A stretch of 16,929 bases of DNA from Bacteroidales bacterium UBA6828 (GCA_002452095.1 DKEG01000053.1:1-16929); one strand, 5' to 3'. Positions 1-7,545 are shown, counted from the first letter of the stretch. Notes: a model not told the origin generated them from the letters alone. Made by a program: numbers and translations.

Positions 1-12
1 CAGCCCCGAAAG

Positions 13-43
13 ATTGCTTCTTCAATTATTTTCGCTAACTTTG
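13..43 (+). promoter_or_regulatory. Bacteroidetes-type promoter for the truncated ATPase gene
   Basis: The -7 box TAACTTTG (36-43) fits TAnnTTTG exactly. ATTG at 13-16 stands 19 bp upstream and fits the -33 TTTG box at 3 of 4 positions. Transcription would start around position 50, only a few bases before the first usable codon of the ATPase gene. The TAA inside this box is also the stop that closes the ATPase frame upstream. The boxes are seen; activity is inferred. Confidence 0.6.
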
Positions 44-56
44 CACAAAATTTCAT

Positions 57-1172
57 TTGTTATTGGACAGTACAGAAGCAAAAATCAACTATGCATTTAT
101 CAATTTTGATGATGACCGCTTGGCGAATATCCGTATTGATGACCTCAATACCGTATTAACTTGCCTGTATCGTATATATGGCGACTTTGAGTACTTATTT
201 TTGGACGAGGTACAGAACGTGGACGGTTGGCATTTATTTGTCAATCGACTCTTGCGCCAAGGAGTACATCTTGTAGTTACAGGCAGCAATGCCAAACTTC
301 TGAGTGCTGAACTGGCAACCCACTTGACAGGGCGGTACAACGAGATACGGCTCTTTCCATTCTCGTTTGCGGAGTATTGTGATGCAAATAAAATTGACAC
401 CACCTCTCTTACCACGCAGGCTCTTGCCTTTCGGCAGGAAGGGCTGTTGCACTACCTGCAGGACGGCGGTTTCCCCGAATTATTGCACGTGCGTGACAAA
501 CGGGGATATGTGCAGCAGTTGGTGAACGTGATTATCCACAAGGATATTCGCGAGCGCTACCATATCCGTCTCGTGGCAGCATTGGAGCGTTTGGCTGATT
601 ATTTGATGGATAATTTCTGCCAAGAGGTAGTACGCAAGAATATCGCCACTACCTGCGGCATTACCTCTCTGCGAACCATAGACAACTATATTGCTTATTT
701 GCGGCAAGTTTATTTGTTGTTAGGGCTGCACAAATACTCGTTCAAAGCCAAAGAACGTATTACGCAAGAGAAAAACTACGTGATAGATGTGGCGTTATTG
801 AGCAACCGCAATGGTGTGCTATCTCCCGAGAATTGGGGCTGGCGATTAGAGAATGTGGTGTATATAGAACTGCTTCGGCGTGCCGCTGCCAATTTTCAAG
901 ATATTTTCTACTATAAACACCCTAAAACGCAGAAAGAAGTGGACTTTGTGGTATGTGAACGCAGTCGTGTGGTGGAACTGATACAGGTTTGCTATGCGTT
1001 ATCGGATATGAAGACCTACGATCGTGAAACCTCTTCTTTATGGTTGGCAGCCAAACAATTGCATTGCTCCAATCTTATGCTGGTTGTGTTAGAGGGAGAG
1101 AAAAAAGAAATAGTGCAAGATGATATGACTATACACATTATACCCGCGATGGAGTGGTTATTGCAACAATAA
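57..1172 (+). CDS. AAA_14/DUF4143 ATPase lacking its P-loop end; probable pseudogene
   Basis: This is the C-terminal five-sixths of an AAA+ ATPase of the AAA_14/DUF4143 type, a large family of uncertain cellular role. Residues 46-51 (YLFLDE) are Walker B and 75-80 (TGSNAK) the sensor-1 region. The rest is the DUF4143 part, with a restriction-nuclease-like signature near 294-310 (EVDF followed by ELIQV). Family members normally start about 40-60 residues earlier and carry a Walker A P-loop. Here no P-loop is found in any forward frame, the frame closes at TAA 36-38, and there is no ATG, so the first usable codon is TTG at 57. The protein, if made, should not bind ATP normally. The most likely reading is an internal deletion that joined the native promoter to mid-gene. 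Family call is firm; pseudogene status is inferred. Confidence 0.75.
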   Translation: MLLDSTEAKINYAFINFDDDRLANIRIDDLNTVLTCLYRIYGDFEYLFLDEVQNVDGWHLFVNRLLRQGVHLVVTGSNAKLLSAELATHLTGRYNEIRLFPFSFAEYCDANKIDTTSLTTQALAFRQEGLLHYLQDGGFPELLHVRDKRGYVQQLVNVIIHKDIRERYHIRLVAALERLADYLMDNFCQEVVRKNIATTCGITSLRTIDNYIAYLRQVYLLLGLHKYSFKAKERITQEKNYVIDVALLSNRNGVLSPENWGWRLENVVYIELLRRAAANFQDIFYYKHPKTQKEVDFVVCERSRVVELIQVCYALSDMKTYDRETSSLWLAAKQLHCSNLMLVVLEGEKKEIVQDDMTIHIIPAMEWLLQQ

Positions 1173-1187
1173 ATTGTCAAAATTGTA

Positions 1188-1305
1188 GGAAAATAAGTGC
1201 ATTAGATTTACTTAAAAAGCGGAAAATAAGTGCATTAGAAAATAGCAAAAACAGGAAAATAAGTGCATTTGGTACGCGTAATTCGTAATAAATCAGTGCT
1301 TTGTG
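1188..1305. repeat. Short direct-repeat array with exact 33-bp period
   Basis: The 16-bp core GGAAAATAAGTGCATT occurs three times without change, starting at 1188, 1221 and 1254. The first two copies continue identically to 19 bp. They are separated by unrelated A+T-rich 14-bp segments (1207-1220 and 1240-1253). A fourth, degraded copy lies in register at 1287-1305 (12 of 19 bases). Because 33 is a multiple of 3, the minus strand reads as an 11-residue repeat beginning NALIF, but it has no ATG. It starts 15 bp after the ATPase stop. It lacks the repeat and spacer lengths of CRISPR, and no cas gene is near. Function unknown. Confidence 0.75.
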
Positions 1306-1379
1306 GTTAAATGGTGTTTTGGCACTATCAAATAGTAAATAATAATACTGCAAGTGGTAGCCGACGGCATCGCAAACAC

Positions 1380-1423
1380 GGGTGGATGTCGGGTGGATGT
1401 CAGGTGGATACCATATGGATAGG
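1380..1423. repeat. 11-bp tandem repeat, about four units
   Basis: Two identical units GGGTGGATGTC (1380-1390, 1391-1401) are followed by AGGTGGATACC (1402-1412) and a weaker ATATGGATAGG (1413-1423). The tract lies just beyond the 3' end of the exported repeat-protein gene and outside any supported coding region. It probably arose by replication slippage. Confidence 0.7.
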
Positions 1424-1434
1424 TACCCCGGCTC

Positions 1435-1890
1435 CTACAGTATCATCAGCAGTATCGGAACGGGTATCATACCGTCCATAGTGGACAATATGTTGCCCGA
1501 GTAGGTCGAGTTGCCGTTGTAGATATGTTTGCCGTCGCAGGTATAGAGTATGTTGCCGGAATAGGTCGAATTGCCCTTGTATATCTTGTCTCCGTCCCAC
1601 GTGTATAGTATGTCGCCCGAATAGGTAGAACGCCCCTTATACACCTTTTGTCCGTCCCATGTATAGAGAATATCGCCCGAATAGGTGGAGTTCCCGCGAT
1701 AGACATATTTGCCGTCCCACGTAAGCAATATATTGCCCGAATAAGTGGAGTTTCCCTTATATAGGTGTTTTCCGTCCCACGTATAGAGTATATTGCCCGA
1801 ATAGGTGGAATTGCCTTTGTAAAAATAGGTTTGTGCCATTGCCAAAGTGCTGAATAACAGCAATAACAGAGTTGGAAATATCTTTTTCAT
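1435..1890 (-). CDS. Small exported protein of six 20-residue tandem repeats
   Basis: The 151-residue product has a clear Sec signal peptide (residues 1-19, hydrophobic core followed by AMA). From residue 24 to about 143 come six units of exactly 20 residues whose core is YKGNSTYSGNILYTWDG. The sixth has drifted (STMDG) and the protein ends in a short hydrophobic tail, IPVPILLMIL. Each unit is rich in Gly, Tyr and beta-branched residues, which suggests a repetitive beta structure outside the inner membrane. No cysteine follows the signal, so it is not a lipoprotein. It has no catalytic motif I recognise, and I do not know its function. It sits downstream of malQ in the same direction, but a hairpin terminator separates them. 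I found no consensus promoter before it, so low-level readthrough is possible. The 60-bp DNA repeats make the unit number prone to change. Confidence 0.8.
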   Translation of the reverse strand: MKKIFPTLLLLLFSTLAMAQTYFYKGNSTYSGNILYTWDGKHLYKGNSTYSGNILLTWDGKYVYRGNSTYSGDILYTWDGQKVYKGRSTYSGDILYTWDGDKIYKGNSTYSGNILYTCDGKHIYNGNSTYSGNILSTMDGMIPVPILLMIL

Positions 1891-1910
1891 AATAATTCTT
1901 GAGTTGCTAA

Positions 1911-1949
1911 CTATAAAGCACGGCTGCCTAACCTATCAGACAGCCGTGC
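1911..1949 (-). terminator. Hairpin terminator after malQ
   Basis: The arms 1918-1928 and 1939-1949 form an 11-bp stem on the minus-strand transcript, with one G-U pair and a 10-nt loop. TTTATAG follows, a short and imperfect U-tract. It lies about 50 bp past the malQ stop. A smaller hairpin (1973-1987, GCCGC/GCGGC) stands between. The hairpin is clear; terminator strength is uncertain because the U-run is weak. Confidence 0.65.
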
Positions 1950-1996
1950 GGTTCTATTTCTTTTATTTCTCTTGCCGCAAGGCGGCATAGGAGAAC

Positions 1997-4600
1997 CTAT
2001 CGTACGGCTGTCAGCCTGCGCACGTGTGCATTGTATTCATCCTTGGTGAGCAAATCCTCAAGGGTGATATGCATACGGTAGTTCCAGAAATGGTGCGGGT
2101 CGGCAGGCACGTTGATACGGTCGGCGTGCTGATCCTTTATGCGTATCTGTCCGTCAATGGCGAGCCAGTCCTGCAGCGGCAGAATCACCCACATAGCGGG
2201 GCTGTACATGTGCTGGTTGATGATAAACTCGGCTATCTCTGGCGACATCTCGCGCGGAGCCTCGCCTTGCCAGCCCATCTGCTCGTTGTAGAAACGTTGT
2301 GTTACAGCGCGGTCTTCCTCCCACCATGCACGCAGCGGGTTCATATCGTGTGTGCCTGTGGTGCATACGCTCAGATACGGCGCATTGGCAGGGTGTGCAA
2401 ACGCTACATTCGGGTCTTTGGGCATACGCTGTATCTCAAGGCTCAGTATCTGCAGGCGGTGCATTACATCGGGTACGCAGGCGGGTACCATACCGAGGTC
2501 TTCGCCGCAGCAGAGCATGTGCGTGGCGTTGATGAGCACCGGCAGTTTGCGCATTGCGCTCTCGCGCCAGAAATCGGTGTGGCGGTGGAAGAAATAGTCG
2601 TTGTATATCCGCATCAGCACTTGCTTCTGGTCGTCGTACAATTCGTTGAACGAGTGCGACTGATAGATCGAGATACGCGGGTGGAGCATCTCCGGACTGC
2701 GCTGGTCGCGCACAAAGAGTACCTCGCAATGCAGGTAGATCAGCCCGTTGCAGAGGTTCTTTGCCTGTTCCTTGGTCAGCCCGGTCGCTTTCAGTTTTGC
2801 CTCGTCTGCTAATAGCGTATCGAAATAGTCCTGTATCTTTACCTGTGTGTCGAACTCGTCCTTGAAATAGTAGATATACCCGTCGTTGGTATTCAGAAAA
2901 TGCTGTTTGGCGTACTCGGTATCGTAGCCGAAGACATCGCCGAGGAAGTTCGCACGGATATACGGCTTCGTCATACGGTCGATGTCAAGGCATACGCCCA
3001 TATTCCACAGGTCTTGCGCACTGTACGGCAGGGCGGGGCAGAAATGTCCGCACAGTCCCCACACGTCGGTTTTGCGCATCTGCCAGATACGGAAGAATCC
3101 GAGGATATGGTCAATACGGTAGGCATCGAAATAGTCCTGCATCTTCCGGAAACGCTTGCGCCACCAGAGATATCCGTCTTTAGCCATTTCGTCCCAGTTG
3201 TAGGTCGGGAACCCCCAGTTCTGTCCGCTGATCGAGAAATCGTCGGGCGGTGCTCCCGCCGAGGCATCGAGGTTGAACAGTTGCGGATCGGTGTAGGCAT
3301 CCACCGAGTCGGGCGAGATACCGATAGGTATATCCCCTTTCATCGCCACGCCTATCGAGTGGGCATACGCCACAGCGTCCGCCAACTGCTTGTCGGCATG
3401 GAACTGCAGATAGCAATAGAAGTCTTTCGGCTGCTTGTCGCGCTTCGAGAGGAAAGCCGCATACGGCTCAAGCCATTCGCGGTTCTTTTGGTAGAAAGCC
3501 TTGTATTCCTCGCTGCCGAACAATGCCTCTTTGTCGGCTTTGTAGAGCAACTTGAAGTACTTCATCTTCTCGTCATATACGCACTGGTAATCCGCAATCG
3601 CTTTTTGGTTAAACTCTTCTTTGGTTGTCAGGTATTTCTTTTTCTGTGCGGGTGTCAGACGCCCCATCTTCTCTATGTTGATATAGATCGGGTGCAACGC
3701 AAACACACTTACGGCGTTGTACGGATACGAGTCGCGGTTGGTATGCGTCAGCGTGGTGTCGTTGATAGGCAGGGTCTGAATCATCTTCTGCCCCGTCTTG
3801 GCTGCCCAGTCTGCCATCTTCTTCAGGTCTTGAAACTCGCCTATACCGAAACCGTCTTCCGTGCGCAGCGAGAAAACGGGTATTGCTACACCTGCGCCCT
3901 TGAAACGCGGCTGTGTGCGGCGGAACGAGCGATCGTTCTGCTGGATGGTCAAGCCTTTTTGCAAACCCCATATCTTGCGGTTCTCGCCCCATTCCATATC
4001 TACTACATTGCCTGAATGGAGGTCGTAAACCACATACTTGTATTCAATGATTTGGTCGCTTGCGACTTCAATGTCGGCCCGCCATAGCGGGAACTCGGCA
4101 TCGTTCATCACCACCTTCCGGTTGTTGTCCCAGTTGCCCAGTTCGGGAACATTGCCTACTATCGCTACGCCCTGTGCCGGCTCTATCTGCGGTAGGTCGA
4201 TAGAGAAGCGCACATTGCCTTTCGGTGCTTTGGGATGCATTGGTTTCCTGCGGCGGAAAAGGGATTTCACAAACGCCGTTGTATAGAACGATTTTTCGTA
4301 GTCTTCCACCTGCCATGCATCGCGTACCACAAGGTGTTTATCCGTATTGCGCAGCGTAAGCGTGCGGGACTCGCCTGCCTCGTAGATATAGCCGCCGTCC
4401 TGCAAACGGATAGCATATTTGTAGCAGATCTCGCCCGCAAAATCGGAGACGGGCAGGGTTGCCGCCCAGAAATCCTGCCCATGGCAGGAGAGTAGCAGCG
4501 GCTTTTCGGGTGTCCAGCCGAGGATAGAGGGTTTGGTCTCAATCACGCAGAGCGTCTGCCCGTATTCCGCACGATAATTGATTTGGAAAGTCAGAGTCAT
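1997..4600 (-). CDS. malQ: 4-alpha-glucanotransferase (amylomaltase, GH77) with two N-terminal CBM20-like modules
   Basis: This 867-residue enzyme moves alpha-1,4-glucan segments between maltodextrins and releases glucose in the process. Residues ~1-100 and ~128-225 are two starch-binding modules of CBM20 type; the second has the familiar VGNVPELGNWD stretch at 148-158. The GH77 barrel begins near 235 (GAGVAIPVFSL). All three catalytic acids are visible: nucleophile D497 in YRIDH, acid/base E700 in CGEDLG, and D752 in GTHDMN. There is no signal peptide, so it works in the cytoplasm on imported starch fragments. The two-module layout is usual for Bacteroidetes MalQ and for plant DPE2. The ATG at 4600 is the first Met in frame and lies about 40 bp from its own promoter. 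It is separated from the sus operon by a strong terminator, so it is a separate unit serving the same pathway. Confidence 0.96.
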   Translation of the reverse strand: MTLTFQINYRAEYGQTLCVIETKPSILGWTPEKPLLLSCHGQDFWAATLPVSDFAGEICYKYAIRLQDGGYIYEAGESRTLTLRNTDKHLVVRDAWQVEDYEKSFYTTAFVKSLFRRRKPMHPKAPKGNVRFSIDLPQIEPAQGVAIVGNVPELGNWDNNRKVVMNDAEFPLWRADIEVASDQIIEYKYVVYDLHSGNVVDMEWGENRKIWGLQKGLTIQQNDRSFRRTQPRFKGAGVAIPVFSLRTEDGFGIGEFQDLKKMADWAAKTGQKMIQTLPINDTTLTHTNRDSYPYNAVSVFALHPIYINIEKMGRLTPAQKKKYLTTKEEFNQKAIADYQCVYDEKMKYFKLLYKADKEALFGSEEYKAFYQKNREWLEPYAAFLSKRDKQPKDFYCYLQFHADKQLADAVAYAHSIGVAMKGDIPIGISPDSVDAYTDPQLFNLDASAGAPPDDFSISGQNWGFPTYNWDEMAKDGYLWWRKRFRKMQDYFDAYRIDHILGFFRIWQMRKTDVWGLCGHFCPALPYSAQDLWNMGVCLDIDRMTKPYIRANFLGDVFGYDTEYAKQHFLNTNDGYIYYFKDEFDTQVKIQDYFDTLLADEAKLKATGLTKEQAKNLCNGLIYLHCEVLFVRDQRSPEMLHPRISIYQSHSFNELYDDQKQVLMRIYNDYFFHRHTDFWRESAMRKLPVLINATHMLCCGEDLGMVPACVPDVMHRLQILSLEIQRMPKDPNVAFAHPANAPYLSVCTTGTHDMNPLRAWWEEDRAVTQRFYNEQMGWQGEAPREMSPEIAEFIINQHMYSPAMWVILPLQDWLAIDGQIRIKDQHADRINVPADPHHFWNYRMHITLEDLLTKDEYNAHVRRLTAVR

Positions 4601-4641
4601 GGTATGTAATAATGTTGTTTGTGGTTATACATAAATCGGCA

Positions 4642-4673
4642 CAAAGTTACAACATTTCCCACACATACACAAG
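4642..4673 (-). promoter_or_regulatory. malQ promoter
   Basis: Read on the minus strand, TAACTTTG (4649-4642) matches TAnnTTTG exactly. CTTG (4673-4670) lies 20 bp upstream and fits the -33 box at 3 of 4 positions. The leader to the malQ ATG would be about 35 nt. The sequence match is seen; use is inferred. Confidence 0.65.
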
Positions 4674-4725
4674 TCCGGCACAAAAAAAGCCCGACCGGTC
4701 ATGGAAGCCGCATCAAAACAACAGA

Positions 4726-4780
4726 TATACACTTTATGCGGTGTACAGAGTGCATAAAGTGTATAAAAGCACCGCATAAA
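4726..4780. promoter_or_regulatory. Inverted repeats with alternative pairings upstream of malQ
   Basis: TATACACTTTATGC (4726-4739) is perfectly complementary to 4752-4765, giving a 14-bp stem with a 12-nt loop. The left arm can also pair differently: TTTATGCGGTG (4733-4743) is perfectly complementary to 4770-4780 over 11 bp. The heptamer GCATAAA therefore occurs at 4752 and 4774, 22 bp (two helical turns) apart, and inverted at 4733. The element lies ~55-110 bp upstream of the malQ -33 box. This could be an operator for a dimeric regulator, or a mobile-element remnant. Confidence 0.5.
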
Positions 4781-4789
4781 AGCCTATCT

Positions 4790-4822
4790 CGTTGCCGTGT
4801 CGTTGCCGTCTTTTTGCCGTAA
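4790..4822. repeat. 11-bp tandem repeat, three units
   Basis: CGTTGCCGTGT (4790-4800), CGTTGCCGTCT (4801-4811) and TTTTGCCGTAA (4812-4822) are three consecutive 11-bp units sharing TTGCCGT. They lie in the gene-free stretch between malQ and the sus operon. In the remainder of that stretch (4823-4920) I see nothing beyond A+T-rich sequence. Confidence 0.6.
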
Positions 4823-4923
4823 ATGGTATTATAGGGTACAGGAACTGCATATTGTGTATATTTAATTTGACTCCGAACTCTCATTCGTTGCTGATGCGGT
4901 TGCCATAAACTCCGTCGGTAGAA

Positions 4924-4958
4924 TAAAAAACAGGGCGCGCATCCCTGCGCACCCTGTT
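4924..4958 (-). terminator. Strong intrinsic terminator of the sus operon
   Basis: Arms 4929-4941 and 4946-4958 form a 13-bp, G+C-rich stem on the minus-strand transcript (one G-U pair, 4-nt loop). A run of six T follows directly. It lies 50 bp beyond the stop of the last operon gene (5009). It is a textbook rho-independent terminator and marks the operon end, isolating malQ. Confidence 0.9.
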
Positions 4959-5008
4959 CACTACAATTATATATTAAATCAAACTAATACTTTGTTCTAT
5001 CGTTATCT

Positions 5009-7489
5009 TTAATTGACTCTGACACCCATGGCTGTGAATACTTGTCCCTGATGGCGTATGTAGAGTGTACCATTGTGCAAGAACTTGGTTGCATTGGTCT
5101 GCTTAACAAGCGTATTCGTGATACCCGTTCCTACTTCATACACCTTTTCGGCAGTGACTACCAAGTAGTAGTCGCGGGCTTCGGTAACGGTGAAATCAGG
5201 GGTCTGCTTGCCGTTGTTACCGTTGTTGAAGATAAGGTTGTAGGAGCCCGCTTCGGTGATGTCGTAGGGGAATATCTTGTAGGTAACGCCTTCCACCTCG
5301 GTGGTGTTGATGGGATAGACACCGGGCCAATTGCCATAGAGTTCGTTTGTTCCCCACGTATAGAGTGCGAGCGACTCCCAGCCTGTTTGGTCGTCGGCAT
5401 AGATATAGTAGGAGGCTTCGGGTATCTCGGCTTCGAGGACGGTCATTGAGACATTGTCGATGGCATATCCCGGTGCGCCTGCGCAGTTGTCGCCCGAAGT
5501 AACGGAGATATTCCATGCAAGATAGAGGTCGGTACCCGCCGTGAAGACAATATCCAGCGTGTCGTGTACGTTGGTAGTGTTCATCGGTACGACAGCCGCC
5601 CCGTTGGTGTCGGCATCGGGTGCGAAAGAAGTCTTGAACTTGTTGCCTGCGCTCTGCCACGTATTGCCGTTGGAGGAATAGTAGAGTTGGACGGTAAAGC
5701 CTGCGGCGTTGTTACCATTGCGGTATTTCTCGATGTCGTAGGTCAGTTTGACGCCTTCGTAGTTGGTCTTGCCGTTGTTGGTAAGGTGTGCCATCACGTT
5801 GATACCGCGGGTACCGCCGGCAACGCCCGTGGTAAGCCCACCGATAGCACGGTCGATATTGCCCGTTGCGCCAAAGTTCCACGTACCGTTGTATGCTTTT
5901 GATACCAGCGACTGACCGCCGATATACATTGTGCTGTCGGCAGCCGTACCATACATACCTACCTGACGCGGACCGGCGGTGTTGCGCTCGATACGCCAGC
6001 CTTCGGGGAGACGGGTGCCTTTGAGAATACCCGTCTTGGCATCGGTGGACGGATCAACTTCCGCCCCGCCGAGGGTGTTGAAGTCCTGGGTATAGACCAT
6101 AGCCTCCTCATTGAAAGCGATAGCGGGATAGGTGATGACTTCCGTTTTGGCAGCACCGACCGATACGGTAGCGGTGTATTGCTTGCCGTCGTAGAGAGTT
6201 TTTACTATATGCTTGCCTTCAGTGGTCAGCACGGTATCGCAGGCGGTAGCCAGTGCGCCGACAGAGAGCCCGTTGGCATCGAGTTGGTGTATCTCGAAGT
6301 GGACGGAATGTTTGTGCTGATCGACGACTTGGGTGAAAGCGTTGTAGGTGCCGGCAGCATAGGTGCGCATAGCGGCAGCCTCATCGGCAGTGAGGGTAGA
6401 AGGAGCCCACGAGATAGTAGCGGGCGAGACTCCGAAGATGGTGGCATACTCGAGACAGCAAGCCATATAGGTGGCGTTCTGCTTGGGGTGACGGTCGTCT
6501 TTGAACCAGTCTTTTAGGATAGAAGCGTCTTTCTCATACGCCTGTTCGTAGGCGACTCCTACAGGGCAGAGTACGACGCCGAACTCTTGTGCCACAGCGC
6601 GATATTTAGCCAACATATCTGCATTATCCGCCTTGAAATCCGCTGCAGTGTTGTACGCCCAGTTGACAGGCAGAATGATGACGGCATTGGGGTTGGGGCA
6701 GTTGGTGCGGATATACTCCACCCATGCTTTTACGCTGCTGCGGAAACCGCTGAAGTTGGTACGCGGTCTGGCAGTCTGCTCCTGGAGAATGATATGCGTC
6801 CACGCCTGTGTACGCACCAGCATACGCGCAGACGGAGTACCCGCGTCGGTCAGTCCTTCGCCCTCATCGTAGTGGTATTGGAGCGACTTACCGAGATTGG
6901 TATGGGCAGTCCATGTGGCGTTCTTGCCCTCGGCGGCTGCCATTTGGTTGAACATATCGTCCTGCCACTCGTTCTCGTAGTGGATAAGCGAGTTGTTCAT
7001 TGACAGCACCTTGACCTCAGCAGGTTGCCCGGTGAGGAGCGTGGTGTAGGACGGATAGAGTGCGATGCCGCCCAAGACGGGATCGGGGATAGAGTCGGCA
7101 TTGGTAATTTCGCGTACGCCTGTAACCGTATCCACAGCGAGGTAGATGTCGCGGTTGAGAGTGTAGGCAAAGTCTTTGAGTTGCTTTCCTGCACCATTGT
7201 TATTAAAGATAAGGCTCTCGGACTTGCCTGTGTTGGCAGCCCCCATATCGAAATACTTGTATTCGATACCTTTGACGGTTTGGGTACCTGTAACCTGCAT
7301 ACCGGGCCATGCACCATTGAGGCTATTGACATCGCCCCACATATAGAGGGCAATAGCGTCCCAGCCCGTTTGGTCGAGGACGAAGACGGCATAGCCGTCG
7401 TGCTTTACCTCGTCAGCGCGAGGCGCAGCGGTGGCAGTACTCCAACCGAAAGAGAGCAGTGCCAAAGCAAAAAGAAAGAGTTTTTTCAT
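5009..7489 (-). CDS. SGNH-type hydrolase between two starch-binding modules; candidate starch esterase
   Basis: The 826-residue product has a Sec signal peptide (1-~22, no lipid cysteine). Residues 31-~120 are a CBM26-like starch-binding module (TGWDAIALYMWGD, NGAWPGM, SLIFNNNG). Residues ~157-355 look like an SGNH/GDSL hydrolase related to DUF4886: the nucleophile would be S167 in MNNSL, oxyanion-type residues G200 and N276, and the dyad D331/H334 in DDRHP. Residues ~460-685 form a jelly-roll-like beta domain ending AIDNVSMTV. Residues ~694-780 are a second, more divergent starch-binding module (TGWESLALYTWG, GNWPGV). The last ~25 residues (KFLHNGTLYIR...AMGVRVN) resemble C-terminal tails of secreted Bacteroidales proteins. 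It is the last gene of the sus operon. Removal of acyl groups from starch is inferred from the domains; a non-catalytic role remains possible. Confidence 0.8.
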   Translation of the reverse strand: MKKLFLFALALLSFGWSTATAAPRADEVKHDGYAVFVLDQTGWDAIALYMWGDVNSLNGAWPGMQVTGTQTVKGIEYKYFDMGAANTGKSESLIFNNNGAGKQLKDFAYTLNRDIYLAVDTVTGVREITNADSIPDPVLGGIALYPSYTTLLTGQPAEVKVLSMNNSLIHYENEWQDDMFNQMAAAEGKNATWTAHTNLGKSLQYHYDEGEGLTDAGTPSARMLVRTQAWTHIILQEQTARPRTNFSGFRSSVKAWVEYIRTNCPNPNAVIILPVNWAYNTAADFKADNADMLAKYRAVAQEFGVVLCPVGVAYEQAYEKDASILKDWFKDDRHPKQNATYMACCLEYATIFGVSPATISWAPSTLTADEAAAMRTYAAGTYNAFTQVVDQHKHSVHFEIHQLDANGLSVGALATACDTVLTTEGKHIVKTLYDGKQYTATVSVGAAKTEVITYPAIAFNEEAMVYTQDFNTLGGAEVDPSTDAKTGILKGTRLPEGWRIERNTAGPRQVGMYGTAADSTMYIGGQSLVSKAYNGTWNFGATGNIDRAIGGLTTGVAGGTRGINVMAHLTNNGKTNYEGVKLTYDIEKYRNGNNAAGFTVQLYYSSNGNTWQSAGNKFKTSFAPDADTNGAAVVPMNTTNVHDTLDIVFTAGTDLYLAWNISVTSGDNCAGAPGYAIDNVSMTVLEAEIPEASYYIYADDQTGWESLALYTWGTNELYGNWPGVYPINTTEVEGVTYKIFPYDITEAGSYNLIFNNGNNGKQTPDFTVTEARDYYLVVTAEKVYEVGTGITNTLVKQTNATKFLHNGTLYIRHQGQVFTAMGVRVN

Positions 7490-7502
7490 AATAATTAAAT
7501 AG

Positions 7503-7533
7503 GACTCCCCCGACCCCCTCAGAGAGGGGGACT
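7503..7533 (+). repeat. REP-like palindrome, copy A
   Basis: GACTCCCCCGAC is followed by the hairpin CCCCCTC-AGA-GAGGGGG (7514-7530). Sequence and layout match the elements at 7546-7578 and 8910-8950. It lies in the gap between the amylase and SGNH genes, facing copy B. The pair could fold into one longer hairpin on the operon mRNA. Confidence 0.65.
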
Positions 7534-7545
7534 AACAGCGTATCT

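Noticed and set aside
1188..1305. CRISPR array
   Set aside because: Only three good repeats of 16-19 bp with 14-bp spacers, far below usual CRISPR sizes, no cas genes nearby, and the spacers are A+T-rich.
1400..1600. Alternative minus-strand frame of 66 codons overlapping the end of the repeat-protein gene
   Set aside because: It is the out-of-frame translation of the 60-bp DNA repeats and runs into the 11-bp repeat; the 20-residue repeat frame has the signal peptide and is plainly the real one.
2900..4015. Long plus-strand open frame of 371 codons opposite malQ
   Set aside because: It lies wholly antisense to the catalytic part of a clear GH77 gene, its product has no recognisable domain, and it reads as the low-complexity shadow of G+C-rich codons.
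4619..4822. Possible 67-residue plus-strand gene in the malQ upstream region
   Set aside because: It runs through the malQ promoter, the inverted repeats and the 11-bp repeat, has no promoter or domain, and is rich in residues typical of random translation.
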